Shown: piece after piece, positions 61,331 through 64,000 of the stretch
Position numbering within the stretch: the first letter of the stretch is position 1
Layout: each line of letters starts with the position of its first letter
Source: Hyphomicrobium sp.
GTDB taxonomy: Bacteria > Pseudomonadota > Alphaproteobacteria > Rhizobiales > Hyphomicrobiaceae
DNA length: 64,000 nt
Direction of reading: 5' to 3'
NCBI GenBank assembly: GCA_030148425.1
Contig: JASBTM010000017.1
Coordinates: forward strand, 124,001 to 188,000
Notes under the pieces: generated by a model
Database searches by the model: none
Seen by the model: only the letters and a program-made list of their open reading frames with translations
Told to the model about the DNA's origin: nothing
Translations under genes and position numbers: made by a program

Positions 61331-63100
61331 ATGCGTCCTATAGAGATCGATCGTTCTCGTGGAGACTTCACCGCTAACCCGAGAGTTTTGTGGATCGCGG
61401 CAATCGCCGTGGTCGTCGCCACCGTGAGTGTCGGGGCAGGCGTCGGCTTGCTCGCGCTCATTCGCCTCAGCACGAACGTCGCTTATTTTGGTGAGTGGTC
61501 GTTCGCTTCTCGCACGATCGGCGAGTTGCATCTCGGCATAAGCTCGATTTTCATACCGGTTGTAGGGGCGTTCATCATTGGACTGATGGCGCGCTATGGC
61601 AGCGAGAAAATTCGGGGCCATGGCATACCGGAGGCGCTTGAGGCGATTCTTCTCGGCCGTTCTCGGCTCAGCCCGAAAGTCGCTGTTCTGAAGCCTATTT
61701 CGTCAGCGATCTCGATCGGAACGGGCGGTCCTTTCGGCGCCGAAGGGCCGATCATAATGACTGGCGGCGCGCTCGGCTCGATCATCGCCCAGATGCTTCC
61801 CGTCAGCGACAGCGAGAGAAAGACTCTCCTCGTCGCAGGTGCCGCCGCAGGAATGACGACAGTCTTCGGGACGCCAATCGCTGCGGTAATGCTGGCTGTA
61901 GAACTGCTTCTCTTTGAGTGGGCTCCCCGAAGCTTCATTCCTGTCGCCGTTGCCGCGATCGTCTCCGCGGTCGAACGCTCATACCTGCACATGCCATCGC
62001 CGCTGTTCCCATTCTCCGCCGCCGTGCATATTTCGATGGCTGGTTCGATGACCTGGGTTGCGGCCGGGGCCATCGCCGGCCTTCTTTCAGGATGCCTCAC
62101 GAAGCTCGTCTACACGACGGAGGATTTGTTCTCCAGGCTGCCGCTTCACTGGATGTGGTGGCCGATGATCGGCGGCGTATTCGTCGGCGTAGGTGGCCTT
62201 ATCGATCCGAGGGCACTGAGCGTCGGCTACGATAATATCGATCACCTGCTCAAAGGCGATTTGACAACGGCGAGCGCCCTTTCGCTATTGCTGGTGAAAA
62301 TGAGCATTTGGGGCATTGCACTTGGGTCCGGCACGTCCGGCGGCGTGCTGGCACCGTTACTCATCATCGGCGGCGCGATGGGTATGGTGTTGACGGCCAT
62401 CTTGCCGGCCGCCAGCGCGGGCTTCTGGCCACTCGTCGTTATGGCGGCGACTATGGGCGGAACGATGCGCATTCCGTTGACCGCAACATTCTTCGCCGTC
62501 GAGCTAACCGGCGCGAACGAATGCCTCTTGCCAGTCATGACGGCTTGCGTTGTCGCTTATGGCGTTGCGGTTTTAATGATGCGCCGCTCGATTTTAACGG
62601 AGCGTCTGGCTCGGCGCGGGCACCACATCCTATGTGAATATTACGTCCGATCATTTGCGCTGGCGCGCGTCGAAGATGTCATGACGAAGGAAGTACAAAC
62701 CGTTTCCGCGTCACTGACGCTGCGCGGAGCCGCGGCGTTTCTCGTTGATCCACGGACAGTTCATCCGACATATCCCGTTGTCGATGACGATCGCCGGGTG
62801 CTCGGAGTTCTTGATCCGCCAGCCGTCATAAGGTGGCGGCGGAGCGGTCATCAGAAGACCGCTCGTCTTGAGGAACTTTTGAAGGGAGCAAAGCCGGTAA
62901 CGGCTCATCCAGACGAGCATCTGGAGACCGTTGCGGAGCGCATGAATTCAGCGAACGTCGCTCATGTTCCGGTCGTCGAGAGAAATGGCGGCCGGCTCGT
63001 CGGCTACGTTGGTTGGAAGGACATCGTCAGCGCGCAAGCCAGTCAGCTCGAAGAACGGCCGAGGTCAAAATTCTTTGGATTAAAGAAACTCGGCGCATAA
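61331..63100 (+). CDS. ClC-family chloride channel/transporter with CBS domains
   Basis: From ATG 61331, after GGGAGACTT, the protein has 589 residues. The ClC core contains GHGIPEAL, SIGTGGPFGAEGPIIMTGGA, in which the Glu (GAEGP) corresponds to the gating glutamate, and GSGTSGGVLAPLLIIGG. The C-terminal 150 residues are a pair of CBS domains (RVEDVMTKEVQTVSASLTLR and NSANVAHVPVVE). ClC proteins move chloride or exchange it for protons; CBS domains bind nucleotides to regulate them. The frame is open upstream to 61070, but that part overlaps the MarR gene and has no ClC similarity. A possible proton-coupled role is not decidable from sequence. Confidence 0.92.
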   Translation: MRPIEIDRSRGDFTANPRVLWIAAIAVVVATVSVGAGVGLLALIRLSTNVAYFGEWSFASRTIGELHLGISSIFIPVVGAFIIGLMARYGSEKIRGHGIPEALEAILLGRSRLSPKVAVLKPISSAISIGTGGPFGAEGPIIMTGGALGSIIAQMLPVSDSERKTLLVAGAAAGMTTVFGTPIAAVMLAVELLLFEWAPRSFIPVAVAAIVSAVERSYLHMPSPLFPFSAAVHISMAGSMTWVAAGAIAGLLSGCLTKLVYTTEDLFSRLPLHWMWWPMIGGVFVGVGGLIDPRALSVGYDNIDHLLKGDLTTASALSLLLVKMSIWGIALGSGTSGGVLAPLLIIGGAMGMVLTAILPAASAGFWPLVVMAATMGGTMRIPLTATFFAVELTGANECLLPVMTACVVAYGVAVLMMRRSILTERLARRGHHILCEYYVRSFALARVEDVMTKEVQTVSASLTLRGAAAFLVDPRTVHPTYPVVDDDRRVLGVLDPPAVIRWRRSGHQKTARLEELLKGAKPVTAHPDEHLETVAERMNSANVAHVPVVERNGGRLVGYVGWKDIVSAQASQLEERPRSKFFGLKKLGA

Positions 63101-63163
63101 ATTTTTATGCTCGGGCTTCGAGTATCTTCGATAAGAATCTTTGGCAGATTTCAGCAGTAGATT

Positions 63164-63188
63164 GCGGCGCGCCTCAGCAGCGCGCCGC
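63164..63188. terminator. Strong GC-rich hairpin between convergent genes
   Basis: GCGGCGCGC and GCGCGCCGC form a perfect 9-base stem with a 7-base loop, between the convergent ClC and sufS genes. No T-tract is seen on either strand, so it may be a factor-assisted terminator rather than an intrinsic one. Confidence 0.4.
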
Positions 63189-63217
63189 GATGGGTAACAC
63201 CGGCGAGAATCACATGC

Positions 63218-64000
63218 TCATAGGCTGGTGATTGCGACTTCCGACTGAATATCTTTCAGCGCGTCGACAAGCACATCGATCTCGCCACACGTGTTGTAGA
63301 AGGCAAAAGAAGGGCGCACCGTCGTTTCCTGGCCGAACCGGCGCAGGATGGGCTGGGCGCAATGATGACCCGAGCGCACGGCGATCCCGTACTTGTTGAG
63401 ACGCGCACCTATTTCCTCGCTCGGAATGCCTTTGAGAGTCAGCGATATGACGCTCGCCTTCTCGGGTGCCGTTCCGATGATGCGCAAACCTGGAATTTCT
63501 CCCAGCCGCTTCGTGGCGTACACAAGCAGCTTGTGCTCGTAGTCTGCGATGTTCTGCAGTCCAATGCGCTCGACGTAGTCGATTGCAGCACCAAGCCCGA
63601 CGGCATCAGCAATGTTGCCCGTACCTGCTTCGAACCGTTGTGGCGATTTGTGGAATTCGATCCGCTCGAACGTCACATCGCGGATCATGTTGCCGCCGGT
63701 CTGATAAGGCGGCAACGAATCCATAAGGTCCTTCTTGCCGTAGAGGGCGCCGATACCGGTCGGAGCAAACAGTTTGTGACCGGAGAACACGAAGAAGTCC
63801 GCGTTGAGATCCTGTACGTCGACCTTCATGTGAGAAACGGACTGAGCGCCATCGACCAGCACGCGCGCGCCAACCCGATGCGCCATCTCGATGATGGCTT
63901 TCGCGGGCGTGATCGTGCCGAGCGCATTTGAGACTTGCGTAAAGGCCACGAGCTTCGTGCGAGCGTTCAGCAGCTTCCCGAATTCATCGAGCAGCAACGC
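63218..64000 (-). CDS. sufS: Cysteine desulfurase SufS, partial (5' end beyond window)
   Basis: The visible C-terminal 260 residues contain the PLP region VLVDGAQSVSHMKVDVQDLN, the PLP-binding Lys in DFFVFSGHKLFAPTGIGALY, RFEAGTGNIADAVGLGAAID and the catalytic Cys loop AVRSGHHCAQPILRRFG. This loop is of the group-II SufS type. The enzyme removes sulfur from cysteine for Fe-S cluster assembly in the SUF pathway. The gene runs off the right edge, so upstream suf genes are expected outside the window. The stop is at 63218. Confidence 0.9.
   Translation of the reverse strand, partial: ALLLDEFGKLLNARTKLVAFTQVSNALGTITPAKAIIEMAHRVGARVLVDGAQSVSHMKVDVQDLNADFFVFSGHKLFAPTGIGALYGKKDLMDSLPPYQTGGNMIRDVTFERIEFHKSPQRFEAGTGNIADAVGLGAAIDYVERIGLQNIADYEHKLLVYATKRLGEIPGLRIIGTAPEKASVISLTLKGIPSEEIGARLNKYGIAVRSGHHCAQPILRRFGQETTVRPSFAFYNTCGEIDVLVDALKDIQSEVAITSL

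Overview
The window reads as chromosomal DNA of a Gram-negative alphaproteobacterium, most likely of the Hyphomicrobiales (Rhizobiales). This is inferred from gene content only: DmoA/MtoX-type organosulfur genes, a DUF3739 filamentous haemagglutinin with FecI/FecR, an NsrR/Hmp pair and outer-membrane lipid genes. No tRNA, rRNA or CRISPR array was seen. The density of broken genes between intact operons points to an accessory, repeatedly rearranged region.

Region 1 (1-19100), envelope and efflux. A frameshifted histidine-kinase tail starts the window. An MlaA lipoprotein follows, then a tripartite RND efflux operon on the minus strand (outer-membrane factor, adaptor, pump) and a lipoprotein beta-propeller. 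A divergent two-component system is followed by an ArnT-like glycosyltransferase, two PAP2 phosphatases, a diacylglycerol-kinase-like lipid kinase and a COG4280 membrane protein. Between them lie pseudogenes: a COG4705 membrane protein with two TGG-to-TGA changes, a second histidine-kinase tail, an RND pump C-terminus, a sulfotransferase fragment and an IS3 transposase fragment.

Region 2 (19232-34192), one surface-signalling and adhesin locus. A 4065-residue filamentous haemagglutinin lies downstream of a FecR-type anti-sigma factor, an ECF sigma factor and a small secreted STN plus TonB-C-like protein. No TpsB transporter and no TonB-dependent receptor are present.

Region 3 (34290-44173), mixed accessory genes. 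It holds a broken ParB/DNA-methylase gene, a divergent MFS/HxlR pair with palindromic operators, a large DUF4375 protein, a PRISE reductase, a DUF4269 protein, a LysR regulator divergent from GST and SDR genes across a perfect 19-bp palindrome, and a SET-domain methyltransferase.

Region 4 (44305-51921), a seven-gene minus-strand operon that looks like an uptake and oxidation pathway for a small organosulfur compound. It encodes a TTC38-like TPR protein, a DmoA/NtaA-type FMN monooxygenase, an SsuA/TauA-type ABC importer, a selenium-binding-protein/methanethiol-oxidase homologue and a membrane protein.

Region 5 (52867-58075), the most novel-looking locus. It has an NTP_transf_5 nucleotidyltransferase, a PqqD-like carrier, an 867-residue fusion of a DUF6065-like domain, an HPr-kinase-like domain and a GT2 glycosyltransferase, and two tandem genes for tiny Tat-signal proteins with Thr/Ser-rich mucin-like tails. 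A segmental duplication also copied the 5' end of the fusion gene. This suggests a peptide- or glycan-modification system.

Region 6 (58140-64000), stress genes. It holds DUF488, NsrR and flavohaemoglobin with a clear NsrR box, a MarR regulator divergent from a ClC channel across a palindrome, and the 3' part of sufS running off the window.
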